Shown here: positions 1 to 4,670 of the stretch, one piece after another | How positions within the stretch are numbered: position 1 is the first letter of the stretch | Layout: each line of letters starts with the position of its first letter | DNA from: Candidatus Saccharimonadota bacterium | GTDB taxonomy: Bacteria; Patescibacteriota; Saccharimonadia; Saccharimonadales; UBA4665 | NCBI GenBank assembly: GCA_029288335.1 | Contig: JARIHJ010000027.1 | Coordinates: forward strand, 1 to 5,190 | Length of the DNA: 5,190 nucleotides | Direction of reading: 5' to 3' | Program-made: the position numbers and the translations under genes | Notes under the pieces: generated by a model | What the model was told of the DNA's origin: nothing | What the model saw: the letters and a program-made list of their open reading frames with translations, nothing else | Database searches by the model: none

Positions 1-170
1 CCGCCGCCCTGATGGCGGGTAGTGATTTTACCCTGGTTGTTGCGGCCGCTGCCACGTCTTCTAGCAACAACAAGTGATTTGACCGGCTTCTTAGTCGTAA
101 CTTCGTCGAAGTTTTGGCTGCTCATTCCGCGCCGGGCCGGAGTCGTTGGTTTGTAAGATTTAACAGGCAT
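1..170 (-). CDS. rplB: Large-subunit ribosomal protein L2, N-terminal 56 residues (partial)
   Basis: The gene runs off the left edge, so only the first 56 codons are seen. The translation starts MPVKSYKPTTPARRGMSSQN and continues with a KPVKSL stretch, then RRRGSGRNNQGKITTRHQGG. The YKPT-P-RRGM opening and the GRNNQGKIT-RHxGG block are hallmarks of bacterial L2, which binds 23S rRNA near the peptidyl-transferase centre and is needed for subunit joining. The ATG at 170-168 is preceded by GGAGG (180-176) at 5-nt spacing. That ribosome binding site lies inside the last codons of the preceding 59-aa gene, and the two frames overlap by 11 bp, so translation is probably coupled. Position after rplW is the usual one for rplB apart from the small inserted gene. 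Confidence 0.96.
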   Translation of the reverse strand, partial: MPVKSYKPTTPARRGMSSQNFDEVTTKKPVKSLVVARRRGSGRNNQGKITTRHQGG

Positions 171-339
171 CTTGACCTCCGTCCTCAGCGCTTAACTCTC
201 GGACTGTACTCTGTAATTCTGGAGTTAAATTAGAAGGGTCTTCTGCGGCCAAATCCACCAATGCAGCTTGAACTTCAGGAGTAATCCTCTCCCAAATTTC
301 TCGCTGGGCTGCCATGTGTTCTAGAGACTGGCCAGGCAT
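160..339 (-). CDS. 59-aa acidic protein of unknown function between L23 and L2
   Basis: This small gene begins MPGQSLEHMAAQREIWERIT and ends SAEDGGQDAC. I do not recognise the family. The case for a real gene is translational. Its ATG (339-337) overlaps the TAA of rplW by one base (TAATG). A full AGGAGG (352-347) sits 7 nt upstream. Its own 3' end overlaps the rplB start by 11 bp, so it fills the whole rplW-rplB gap. The product is strongly acidic (12 Asp/Glu against 3 Arg, no Lys), unlike its very basic neighbours. Residues 19-34 (ITPEVQAALVDLAAED) and 38-53 (LTPELQSTVRELSAED) form an imperfect tandem repeat, 8 of 16 identical and the rest mostly conservative. This suggests two short amphipathic helices each capped by T-P-E. 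No signal peptide or membrane segment is visible. It could be a ribosome-associated or regulatory microprotein, but that is inference from location only. Confidence 0.85.
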   Translation of the reverse strand: MPGQSLEHMAAQREIWERITPEVQAALVDLAAEDPSNLTPELQSTVRELSAEDGGQDAC

Positions 340-836
340 TATTTGTCCTCCTGGTGGCCGCGGCGACCGCGCAGGCGCAAAAAGCCGTGCGGTTTCTCGG
401 CTTGGACTGGCTTTTCTTCAGGTTTCTTCGCAGCTGGCTTCTTCTTGGCATCAGATTTAGCTTCTTTCGCCTCTTGCTTTTCCATCGCTTTTTCCATCTT
501 GGCCTGAGTCTGCTCCTGCTTCTTTTCTTCTTCCTCGATCGCTTCGAAGAATGGTAAATTCTGGCCAGCCGCTAGCGTAACATAAGCCTTCTTGGCCAGA
601 GCTTCGCGGCCAGCGTAGACTTTGCGGCCTTTCTTCGCGATAGTTCGTTTAGCTTTGCCTTTTTGGTTCAATATTTTCACGCTCTCGACACCTACTTCGA
701 ACTGGGCCTCGACGGCACGCTTAACACCGTGCTTGTTGGCGCTGGCGTCGACATCGAAGCAATAGACCGCGTTCTTGGCGCTGGACAAGCCATAAGTCTT
801 CTCTGTTAATCGTGGTTGCAAAGCTAGCGTTTTCAT
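339..836 (-). CDS. rplW: Large-subunit ribosomal protein L23 with long charged C-terminal tail
   Basis: L23 binds domain III of 23S rRNA at the polypeptide exit and is the docking point for trigger factor and SRP. Residues 1 to about 100 form the normal L23 domain: LQPRLTEKTYGL at the start, FDVDASANKHGVKRAVEAQF, then VKILNQKGKAKR and GRKVYAGREALAKKAYVTL. The family is usually about 95-105 aa, while this protein has 165. Residues 101-148 are a Glu/Lys/Gln/Ala-rich stretch likely to be helical or disordered, and residues 149-162 (PHGFLRLRGRRGHQ) end it with a basic patch. The start overlaps the rplD stop by 4 bp (ATGA), with AAGGGAG about 8 nt upstream. The stop shares one base with the ATG of the next small gene. 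Identity of the core is secure; the role of the tail is unknown. Confidence 0.96.
   Translation of the reverse strand: MKTLALQPRLTEKTYGLSSAKNAVYCFDVDASANKHGVKRAVEAQFEVGVESVKILNQKGKAKRTIAKKGRKVYAGREALAKKAYVTLAAGQNLPFFEAIEEEEKKQEQTQAKMEKAMEKQEAKEAKSDAKKKPAAKKPEEKPVQAEKPHGFLRLRGRRGHQEDK
347..352 (-). promoter_or_regulatory. Strong Shine-Dalgarno site of the 59-aa gene
   Basis: On the minus strand AGGAGG lies 7 nt before the ATG at 339. It falls inside the last codons of rplW. It is one of the best ribosome binding sites in the window and is the main evidence that the short downstream frame is translated. Confidence 0.8.
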
Positions 837-1498
837 TTGGCTGCTCCCTTGGGCTCCGTAGCCTTGGCGGTGGAGGCCAGCCAGCTATTAATCTTTTCCA
901 GGCCAGCTTTAGTAATAACTAGCTTATCGGCGTTCAGGATATCAAAAATATTTAAATAGTTCGCGGCAACTAGCTTGACGCCAGGGATGTTGCGGCTGGC
1001 GCGGACTAATTCAGGCGTCTTTTCGCTAACAGCGACAAGTGTGCTGGCGTCGGCGCCGACCTTGGCCAACAACTTGGCGAGTTCACTGGTTTTCGTCGCT
1101 TTGACGTCTTCGATAACGATAACTTTATTGTCGCCAGCGGCTAGCGTCAGCGCCTGGCAAACCGCTAGACGCTTGGCCTTTTTGTTAAGTGATTTAGAAT
1201 AATTTTCCTGGCCAGTTGGGCCAAAAACGATACCGCCACCGCGCCAAATCGGGTTGCGGCTGGAGCCGAAACGGGCGCGGCCGGTGCCTTTTTGGCGCCA
1301 CGGCTTCTTGCCGCCACCGCGGACTAGCCCGCGAGTTTTGACCGTAGCGAGGTTCTCGCGACCATTCGCTAAGTACGCATCGTAGGCGTCTTTTAACAGC
1401 TTGTGATGCTTGATATCAACACCAAAAACAGCCTTGTCGAGCTTGGCTGGGGTAGCGGCCTTAGTCCCTGATTTCGTGAAAGTCGCAGGATTAGCCAT
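833..1498 (-). CDS. rplD: Large-subunit ribosomal protein L4
   Basis: L4 (221 aa, a little longer than the usual 200-210) binds 23S rRNA and reaches into the exit tunnel; in Escherichia coli it also represses its own S10 operon. The tunnel loop is clear at residues 50-95, with TVKTRGLVRGGGKKPWRQKG followed by TGRARFGSSRNPIWRGGGIVFGP. The C-terminal Rossmann-like part includes KVIVIEDVK and a LNIFDILNADKLVITKAGLEKI stretch. There is a short basic, alanine-rich tail. The ATG at 1498-1496 overlaps the end of rplC by 8 bp, with GAGG 9 nt upstream. The TGA overlaps the rplW ATG. Whether it acts as a repressor here is unknown, but a structured leader before rplC makes that a fair question. Confidence 0.97.
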   Translation of the reverse strand: MANPATFTKSGTKAATPAKLDKAVFGVDIKHHKLLKDAYDAYLANGRENLATVKTRGLVRGGGKKPWRQKGTGRARFGSSRNPIWRGGGIVFGPTGQENYSKSLNKKAKRLAVCQALTLAAGDNKVIVIEDVKATKTSELAKLLAKVGADASTLVAVSEKTPELVRASRNIPGVKLVAANYLNIFDILNADKLVITKAGLEKINSWLASTAKATEPKGAAK

Positions 1499-2114
1499 GG
1501 TGAACCGCCTCTTTCAGAATAATTACACCTTTTTTTGGCCCAGGCACAGCGCCGGTGACACCGATCACTTTGCGCTCCGGGTCGACCAGCGCCACTCTCA
1601 GATTCTTAACGGTGACACGTACCTGCCCCATTTGGCCAGCCATTTTGCGTCCTTTTAAGATGTGCTGGGGATACATCGAACCGATCGAACCGGGCTTCCT
1701 GGTGTTGCCTTTGCCACCGTGAGTTTTCCTCTGACGGTGGAAATTGTGGCGCTTGATGGTGCCAGCAAAGCCCTTACCCTTGCTAGTACCAATGACATCG
1801 ACTTCGTCACCAACTGAAAAAGCCTCGAGGTTGATGGTGGATCCGACTTCGAGGCCTTCTGGTAGCTCCTGGACACGAAACTCTTTAATAATCTTTGGCA
1901 TTACTTTCGACTTTTTAGCGTGGCCGGCTAGTTGTTTGCCTAATTTTTTCGCATTTTCGGTGCCGACCTGGACAGCTGTATATCCGTCAGTTTCGTTGGT
2001 TTTAACTTGCGTAACGGTATTGTCGCCAGCGACTAACAAGGTAACAGCCGAGACTACGCCATTTTCTGCGATGACGCTGGTCATTCCGAGTTTTCTGGTG
2101 ATGAGGGCTTTCAC
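1491..2114 (-). CDS. rplC: Large-subunit ribosomal protein L3
   Basis: L3 (207 aa, normal length) is an early-assembly 23S rRNA binding protein whose central loop reaches the peptidyl-transferase centre. The start MKALITRKLGMTSV matches the usual L3 opening. The signature VGDEVDVIGTSKGKGFAGTI lies at residues 101-120, and HGGKGNTRKPGSIG and KGRKMAGQMGQVRVTVKNLRV follow. The stretch after GSIG reads SMYPQ, so the NQTP glutamine methylated by PrmB in E. coli is not conserved in that form. The start codon is GTG (2114-2112). Upstream there is only a weak AAGG about 12 nt away, so initiation may be weak or controlled by the leader. The gene opens a run of overlapping genes through rplB, and a promoter with a long leader lies before it. 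Confidence 0.97.
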   Translation of the reverse strand: MKALITRKLGMTSVIAENGVVSAVTLLVAGDNTVTQVKTNETDGYTAVQVGTENAKKLGKQLAGHAKKSKVMPKIIKEFRVQELPEGLEVGSTINLEAFSVGDEVDVIGTSKGKGFAGTIKRHNFHRQRKTHGGKGNTRKPGSIGSMYPQHILKGRKMAGQMGQVRVTVKNLRVALVDPERKVIGVTGAVPGPKKGVIILKEAVHHG

Positions 2115-2171
2115 TCTAGCTAAAAACCTTGTTTAAGTTAATAAGCGCACAAAAAGCACTGCTCGGCTTTC

Positions 2172-2213
2172 TGGTAAATTTATCCCTGTTAGGGTGATAA
2201 ATTTAGACTACCA
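2172..2213 (-). promoter_or_regulatory. Long hairpin in the leader before rplC
   Basis: A perfect 10-bp inverted repeat, TAAATTTATC (2175-2184) and GATAAATTTA (2196-2205), is extended inward by CCT/AGG closing a three-base loop after a 2-nt bulge. It is extended outward by TGG/CCA across a 5-nt bulge. In the mRNA it lies about 25 nt after the predicted start of transcription and about 58 nt before the rplC start. Just downstream is a weak AAAGC...GCTTT stem followed by five T (2170-2151) that could act as an attenuator. A DNA operator is the alternative, since the repeat is also a good dyad. I see no homology to a named leader. Confidence 0.5.
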
Positions 2214-2244
2214 AGTACACCTACTTTGCTTTAGGCACCATAAT

Positions 2245-2274
2245 AGAGTAACAGGCGGAAGCTACCTCTGTCAA
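2245..2274 (-). promoter_or_regulatory. Candidate sigma70-type promoter for rplC-rplD-rplW-rplB
   Basis: On the minus strand a perfect -35 TTGACA (2274-2269) is followed by an 18-nt spacer and the -10 TACTCT (2250-2245). The -10 keeps the three most conserved positions and is preceded by TGT, an extended -10. Transcription would start near 2238 and give a leader of about 125 nt before the rplC GTG at 2114. It lies in the 181-bp gap after the 94-aa membrane gene, the largest gap within the ribosomal cluster. Confidence 0.55.
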
Positions 2275-2295
2275 CCTGTTGTCTATTCTACTCCG

Positions 2296-2580
2296 CTAAT
2301 AATTAATGAAGACGCCGACTTGGGCGAAAAAACCAACCAACATCGCGACGAGCAGGACGGCGAACTCGATTTTGCGGTCAATCTTGAAGTGATCGTGGGC
2401 GGCAAAGAGGATGCCGATGATAAAGCCAACCGGGACCGGGATAGCGCCGGTACCGCTAGCACTTGAGAACCTGACCCACTGGGCCCCAATGATAAGGTAT
2501 AAAACTATCTTAAGGAGATAAACGCTATCAAGCTCGCTATTGCTCGCCCGTTTTTTGACATTTTTTTTGGTTTTAGCCAT
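2296..2580 (-). CDS. 94-aa integral membrane protein of unknown function
   Basis: The N-terminus is cytosolic-looking and basic (MAKTKKNVKKR). It is followed by three hydrophobic segments at about residues 20-36, 47-60 and 72-92. A short polar turn HDHFKIDRKIEF (62-73) lies between the second and third; its two histidines and acidic residues are the most notable polar groups in or near the membrane. Positive-inside reasoning puts the N-terminus and the FKIDRK turn in the cytoplasm, so the C-terminus would be outside. I do not recognise the family; I only have an impression that similar small proteins accompany this operon in Saccharibacteria. It sits between a soluble unknown gene and rplC. 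There is no Shine-Dalgarno before the ATG at 2580, but an extended -10-like site ends 7 nt upstream of it, so the message may be leaderless. The protein-like composition and clean topology make the gene itself convincing. Confidence 0.85.
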   Translation of the reverse strand: MAKTKKNVKKRASNSELDSVYLLKIVLYLIIGAQWVRFSSASGTGAIPVPVGFIIGILFAAHDHFKIDRKIEFAVLLVAMLVGFFAQVGVFINY

Positions 2581-2587
2581 GCCACTT

Positions 2588-2617
2588 ATGGTAACACGTC
2601 ACTTCTCAGGAGGTCAG
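2588..2617 (-). promoter_or_regulatory. Weak candidate promoter for the 94-aa membrane gene
   Basis: On the minus strand CTGACC (2617-2612, 4 of 6 matches to -35), an 18-nt spacer and TACCAT (2593-2588) with a preceding TGT make an extended -10. The predicted start of transcription falls at or within a base or two of the ATG at 2580. A second TTGACA at 2656-2651 has no good -10 at proper spacing. Confidence 0.3.
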
Positions 2618-2652
2618 CCGCAGATTATGGTTATGTCCGGGCAGCCAGAATG

Positions 2653-3009
2653 TCAAACTTCAGAATGGGGAGTGCCAGGAGAATAGGAGCCTAGTATTTC
2701 ACTACCGGCTGCATCTAGAGAGTCATCGAGGCCTGTTATATCTGTGAAGTTGCCTATCGACGGATCATATAAAGCTGTGCGATCCCCACTTGGGTCCCCT
2801 GTCATTCGGTATACTCGGAGCCGGTTAGGATCTAGAACCGAGCGGCCCCTTGGTGAATGTTTCCATGCATCCATAACCATATTCAAATGAGCCCCCGTAA
2901 CCATTACTCGTTTACCATCTGGCCCCTCAGGAGCGAACTCAAAGCGATCTTCTTCACCGAAGCCTTCGTTCATCAGGGGGTAGCCTGTTTCTGGTGTGAA
3001 GTCAGCCAT
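2653..3009 (-). CDS. 118-aa acidic soluble protein of unknown function, just after rpsJ
   Basis: The protein begins MADFTPETGYPLMNEGFGEE and is rich in Asp, Gly and Pro: 20 acidic against 10 basic residues. It has no signal peptide or membrane segment. Recurring short turns of D-P type (LDPNRLRVYRM, GDPSGD, YDPSIGNFTD) suggest a compact beta-rich fold or repeated loops, but I cannot name a family. The ATG lies only 8 nt after the rpsJ stop, with no Shine-Dalgarno in the gap, so translation probably depends on ribosomes finishing rpsJ. The gene ends in TGA, and 72 bp separate it from the membrane gene. Its position inside the S10 cluster would normally be empty. It could be a ribosome-linked accessory factor or simply a passenger; the sequence does not decide this. 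Confidence 0.8.
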   Translation of the reverse strand: MADFTPETGYPLMNEGFGEEDRFEFAPEGPDGKRVMVTGAHLNMVMDAWKHSPRGRSVLDPNRLRVYRMTGDPSGDRTALYDPSIGNFTDITGLDDSLDAAGSEILGSYSPGTPHSEV

Positions 3010-3017
3010 AGCTATTT

Positions 3018-3350
3018 CTACATTTTAATTTCGACGTCGCAGCCGGCTGGGAGAGATAGGTTCATCAGGCTATCGATAGTTTTCGGCGTTGGTTCGAAGA
3101 CGTCAATTAGGCGCTTGTGGGTGCGCATTTCGAACTGTTCGCGGCCTTTTTTGTAGACGTGCGGGCTTTTGACGACTGTAAATTTAGTCTTCCTCGTCGG
3201 CAATGGAATAGGGCCAGCCAGCTGGGCGCCATTGCGCAAAGCTGTGTCGATTATCTGTTTGGCGGCCTGGTCGATTACTTTGTGATCATAAGCCTTCAAA
3301 CGGATACGAATCCGCTGTCTGGCTTCGGTAGCATTTGTCACTGCGCTCAT
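3018..3350 (-). CDS. rpsJ: Small-subunit ribosomal protein S10
   Basis: S10 (110 aa; the usual length is 102-105) is part of the 30S head and, in bacteria, pairs with NusB in antitermination. The family pattern is clear: IRIRLKAYDHKVIDQAAKQI at 14-33, then ALRNGAQLAGPIPLPT (37-52), which contains the classic GP-x-PLPT block, and SPHVYKKGREQFEMRTHKRL (62-81). It starts MSAVTNATEARQR, about 8 residues longer before the conserved IRIRL than in E. coli. The GTG at codon 4 is an alternative start but has no better ribosome site. There is no Shine-Dalgarno before the ATG, and an extended -10 element ends only 9 nt upstream, suggesting a leaderless or nearly leaderless mRNA. It is the first gene of the minus-strand ribosomal cluster and is divergent from the surface-protein gene. 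Confidence 0.97.
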   Translation of the reverse strand: MSAVTNATEARQRIRIRLKAYDHKVIDQAAKQIIDTALRNGAQLAGPIPLPTRKTKFTVVKSPHVYKKGREQFEMRTHKRLIDVFEPTPKTIDSLMNLSLPAGCDVEIKM

Positions 3351-3359
3351 CAGCCATTA

Positions 3360-3387
3360 AATATAGCATACTTTACAGACGAGACAA
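3360..3387 (-). promoter_or_regulatory. Candidate rpsJ promoter with extended -10
   Basis: On the minus strand TTGTCT (3387-3382, 4 of 6), a 16-nt spacer and TATATT (3365-3360, 5 of 6) with a preceding TGC make an extended -10 promoter. The start point would be near 3353, leaving an untranslated leader of about 3 nt. A second TTGTCT 13 bp upstream, created by the tandem repeat, pairs with a poorer -10 (TGTAAA, 3377-3372). Confidence 0.6.
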
Positions 3388-3407
3388 ATATTTAAGACAA
3401 ATACTTA
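3382..3407. repeat. Two adjacent 13-bp direct repeats in the divergent promoter region
   Basis: AGACAAATATTTA (3382-3394) is followed with no gap by AGACAAATACTTA (3395-3407), 12 of 13 identical. The first copy covers the -35 element of the rpsJ promoter. The second ends 15 bp before the -35 element of the opposite promoter. This could be an operator for a regulator binding side by side on one face, or a duplicated -35 for rpsJ. Confidence 0.7.
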
Positions 3408-3422
3408 ATTTAGTAAAAAGAC

Positions 3423-3451
3423 TTGACAATTACGCTTATGTATAGTATTAT
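3423..3451 (+). promoter_or_regulatory. Strong sigma70-type promoter for the surface-protein gene
   Basis: TTGACA (3423-3428), exactly 17 nt, then TATTAT (3446-3451, 5 of 6). Transcription should start near 3458 and give a leader of about 52 nt before the ATG at 3510. It is the closest match to consensus in the window and points to high expression. Confidence 0.8.
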
Positions 3452-3477
3452 ACAAAGCATCGTTTAGCGGTGGAGAG

Positions 3478-3502
3478 CCCTTAAGCGAATTAAGCAAGGG
3501 AG
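3478..3502 (+). promoter_or_regulatory. Shine-Dalgarno of the surface-protein gene, inside a possible hairpin
   Basis: AAGGGAG (3496-3502) stands 7 nt before the ATG at 3510 and fixes that start. CCCTT at 3478-3482 can pair with AAGGG at 3496-3500. An alternative inner pairing is CTTAA (3480-3484) with TTAAG (3490-3494), which would leave the site free. A switch between the two is possible but the stems are short. Confidence 0.55.
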
Positions 3503-3509
3503 ATTATCA

Positions 3510-4586
3510 ATGAAAACGTTCAAGTTACGCAAGTTTTATCAGCGTCTGACCGCTGTTGCTACGGCGGCGACTGTCGCTGGTGTCGCAATGTTGGTCGCGA
3601 CCGCCACTACTCCTAACCAAGCCAGCGCGGTCAGCTTCAACGTTTACCGCGACTGTTCCAGCAACTCGGTCATAAAATGTGGTGCGATGACCACTAGCGA
3701 AGTCCAGAGTAAGTACAATTCCGAAGCCGGCGTCAAGCAAATTTTCGCCGCCTATCACATTAGCGCCAGCGATGTCGCTAGCCTCGGCAGCACGGCCGTA
3801 TCTGGCTACGCCACCCAAAGCGGTGACGTGGTTGTTAACGGCAAGGTTGTCGCTACCCACGCGTTCAGTGCCGGCCGCGACCCAATTAGCGGCAGCACCC
3901 GGGCTAGCTACGAGGGAGTTACCTTCTATAACAGCCCAGACCAGACGGCTTTCCTGAGTAGCGATATCCACGGCTATGTCGTGATGAAGAACGGCCAATT
4001 CGCATTTATGATTTTGGCCAGCTGCGGTAACCCGCTAAACGCTACGCCGATACCTGCACCGAAACCTCCGAAGCCAGCTCCACCGAAGCCAGCACCTAAG
4101 CCGGTAGCCAGCCTAGTCTGTAACTACCTGTCGGCCGAGAAGCAAAGTGACAACGAGTACACTTTCACCGTCCAGGCTACTGCCGAGAATGTCACTAACG
4201 TCAGCTACTCTTTTGACTTCGATGATGGCACTAAGGCTAGCGATGTCAGCAAGAGTGTCACGCACACCTTCGCTCAGCCGGGCACATACAATGTAGTCGC
4301 GAGCGTCAGCTCCGATCAGATTAAAAATGTCACTTCTGATAAGTGCGCCGCTAGCGTCACAATCCCACCTAAGCCAATGTGCACCATCCCAGGCAAAGAG
4401 AACTTGCCCCCCAACTCGCCTGAATGTCAGCCTACTACGGTAGTTGTCACGACTCCTCCACCAGCTCCGCCAACAACTACTCTGGTCAACACCGGCCCAG
4501 GCGAAATCCTCGGCATCTTCGCGGCCGCTACAACCGCCGCTGCGATAGCCGCCCGGCTGTTCCTCCGCCGCCGCTACCAGGCCTAA
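3510..4586 (+). CDS. Secreted surface protein with PKD domain and sortase-like C-terminal tail
   Basis: The 358-aa precursor opens with a basic, hydrophobic signal peptide (MKTFKLRKFYQR, then an Ala/Val/Thr core) and an ASA-VS cleavage site after residue 40. Residues 41-176 form an unidentified extracellular domain with TQSGDVVVNGKVVATHAFSA (102-121), an AF-to-HGYVVMKNGQFAFMILASCG run ending near 173, and three Cys (49, 57, 172). I associate this pattern with Saccharibacteria surface proteins, from memory only. Residues 177-200 are a Pro/Lys/Ala linker (PKPPKPAPPKPAPKP). Residues 202-285 form a PKD-type beta-sandwich, shown by YSFDFDDGTKA (233-243) and VTHTFAQPGTYNVVASV (250-266); Cys204 and Cys279 flank it and may pair. 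A Cys-Pro segment (Cys291, Cys306) and a Pro/Thr stalk lead to LVNTG (325-329), a hydrophobic helix and RRR at the end. This is the layout of sortase substrates, with Val in place of the Pro of LPxTG. A plain membrane anchor is the alternative. Strong promoter and ribosome site suggest abundance; adhesion to host or neighbour cells is inference. Confidence 0.9.
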   Translation: MKTFKLRKFYQRLTAVATAATVAGVAMLVATATTPNQASAVSFNVYRDCSSNSVIKCGAMTTSEVQSKYNSEAGVKQIFAAYHISASDVASLGSTAVSGYATQSGDVVVNGKVVATHAFSAGRDPISGSTRASYEGVTFYNSPDQTAFLSSDIHGYVVMKNGQFAFMILASCGNPLNATPIPAPKPPKPAPPKPAPKPVASLVCNYLSAEKQSDNEYTFTVQATAENVTNVSYSFDFDDGTKASDVSKSVTHTFAQPGTYNVVASVSSDQIKNVTSDKCAASVTIPPKPMCTIPGKENLPPNSPECQPTTVVVTTPPPAPPTTTLVNTGPGEILGIFAAATTAAAIAARLFLRRRYQA

Positions 4587-4620
4587 GTCAGCAACCAGTA
4601 AAAAGTAAACAATAAACAGC

Positions 4621-4652
4621 AACCGGTCGCTTTAAAGCGACCGGTTTTACTT
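4621..4652 (+). terminator. Rho-independent terminator after the surface-protein gene
   Basis: A perfect 26-bp palindrome, AACCGGTCGCTTT (4621-4633) and its exact complement (4634-4646), begins 34 nt after the TAA at 4586. It is followed by TTACTT, so there are four T at the stem end and then a mixed tail. It lies between converging genes and could also stop transcripts arriving from the right, although the T tract on that side is poor. Confidence 0.8.
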
Positions 4653-4670
4653 ATATGAGTATTCTGCTTC

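Noticed and set aside
1744..2136. Plus-strand open frame opposite rplC
   Set aside because: Shadow of a certain ribosomal-protein gene; composition is not protein-like and there is no ribosome site.
2182..2200. Resemblance to the I-SceI homing endonuclease site in the rplC leader
   Set aside because: Only CCCTGTTA matches; spacing and the outer bases differ, and the stretch is explained by the hairpin. No endonuclease gene is present.
2653..2655. Possible recoding of UGA as glycine as in some CPR phyla
   Set aside because: TGA gives sensible ends for the 118-aa gene and rplD at expected positions, with no in-frame TGA inside conserved proteins.
2624..2656. Promoter TTGACA (2656-2651) for the membrane gene
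   Set aside because: The only good -10 candidate (CATAAT, 2629-2624) is 21 nt away; at 17 nt the sequence is TAACCA, a poor match.
2627..2686. Plus-strand 19-codon frame with AGGAGGT upstream (2608-2614)
   Set aside because: The ribosome site is 12 nt from the ATG, the frame is tiny and overlaps the antisense of the 118-aa gene, and there is no promoter. The AGGAGGT is more likely chance.
3382..3407. CRISPR or other array
   Set aside because: Only two copies, 13 bp each, with no spacer between them.
3525..3998. Long open frame antisense to the surface-protein gene
   Set aside because: It mirrors codon structure of a strong gene with signal peptide, ribosome site and promoter on the other strand, and has none of these itself.
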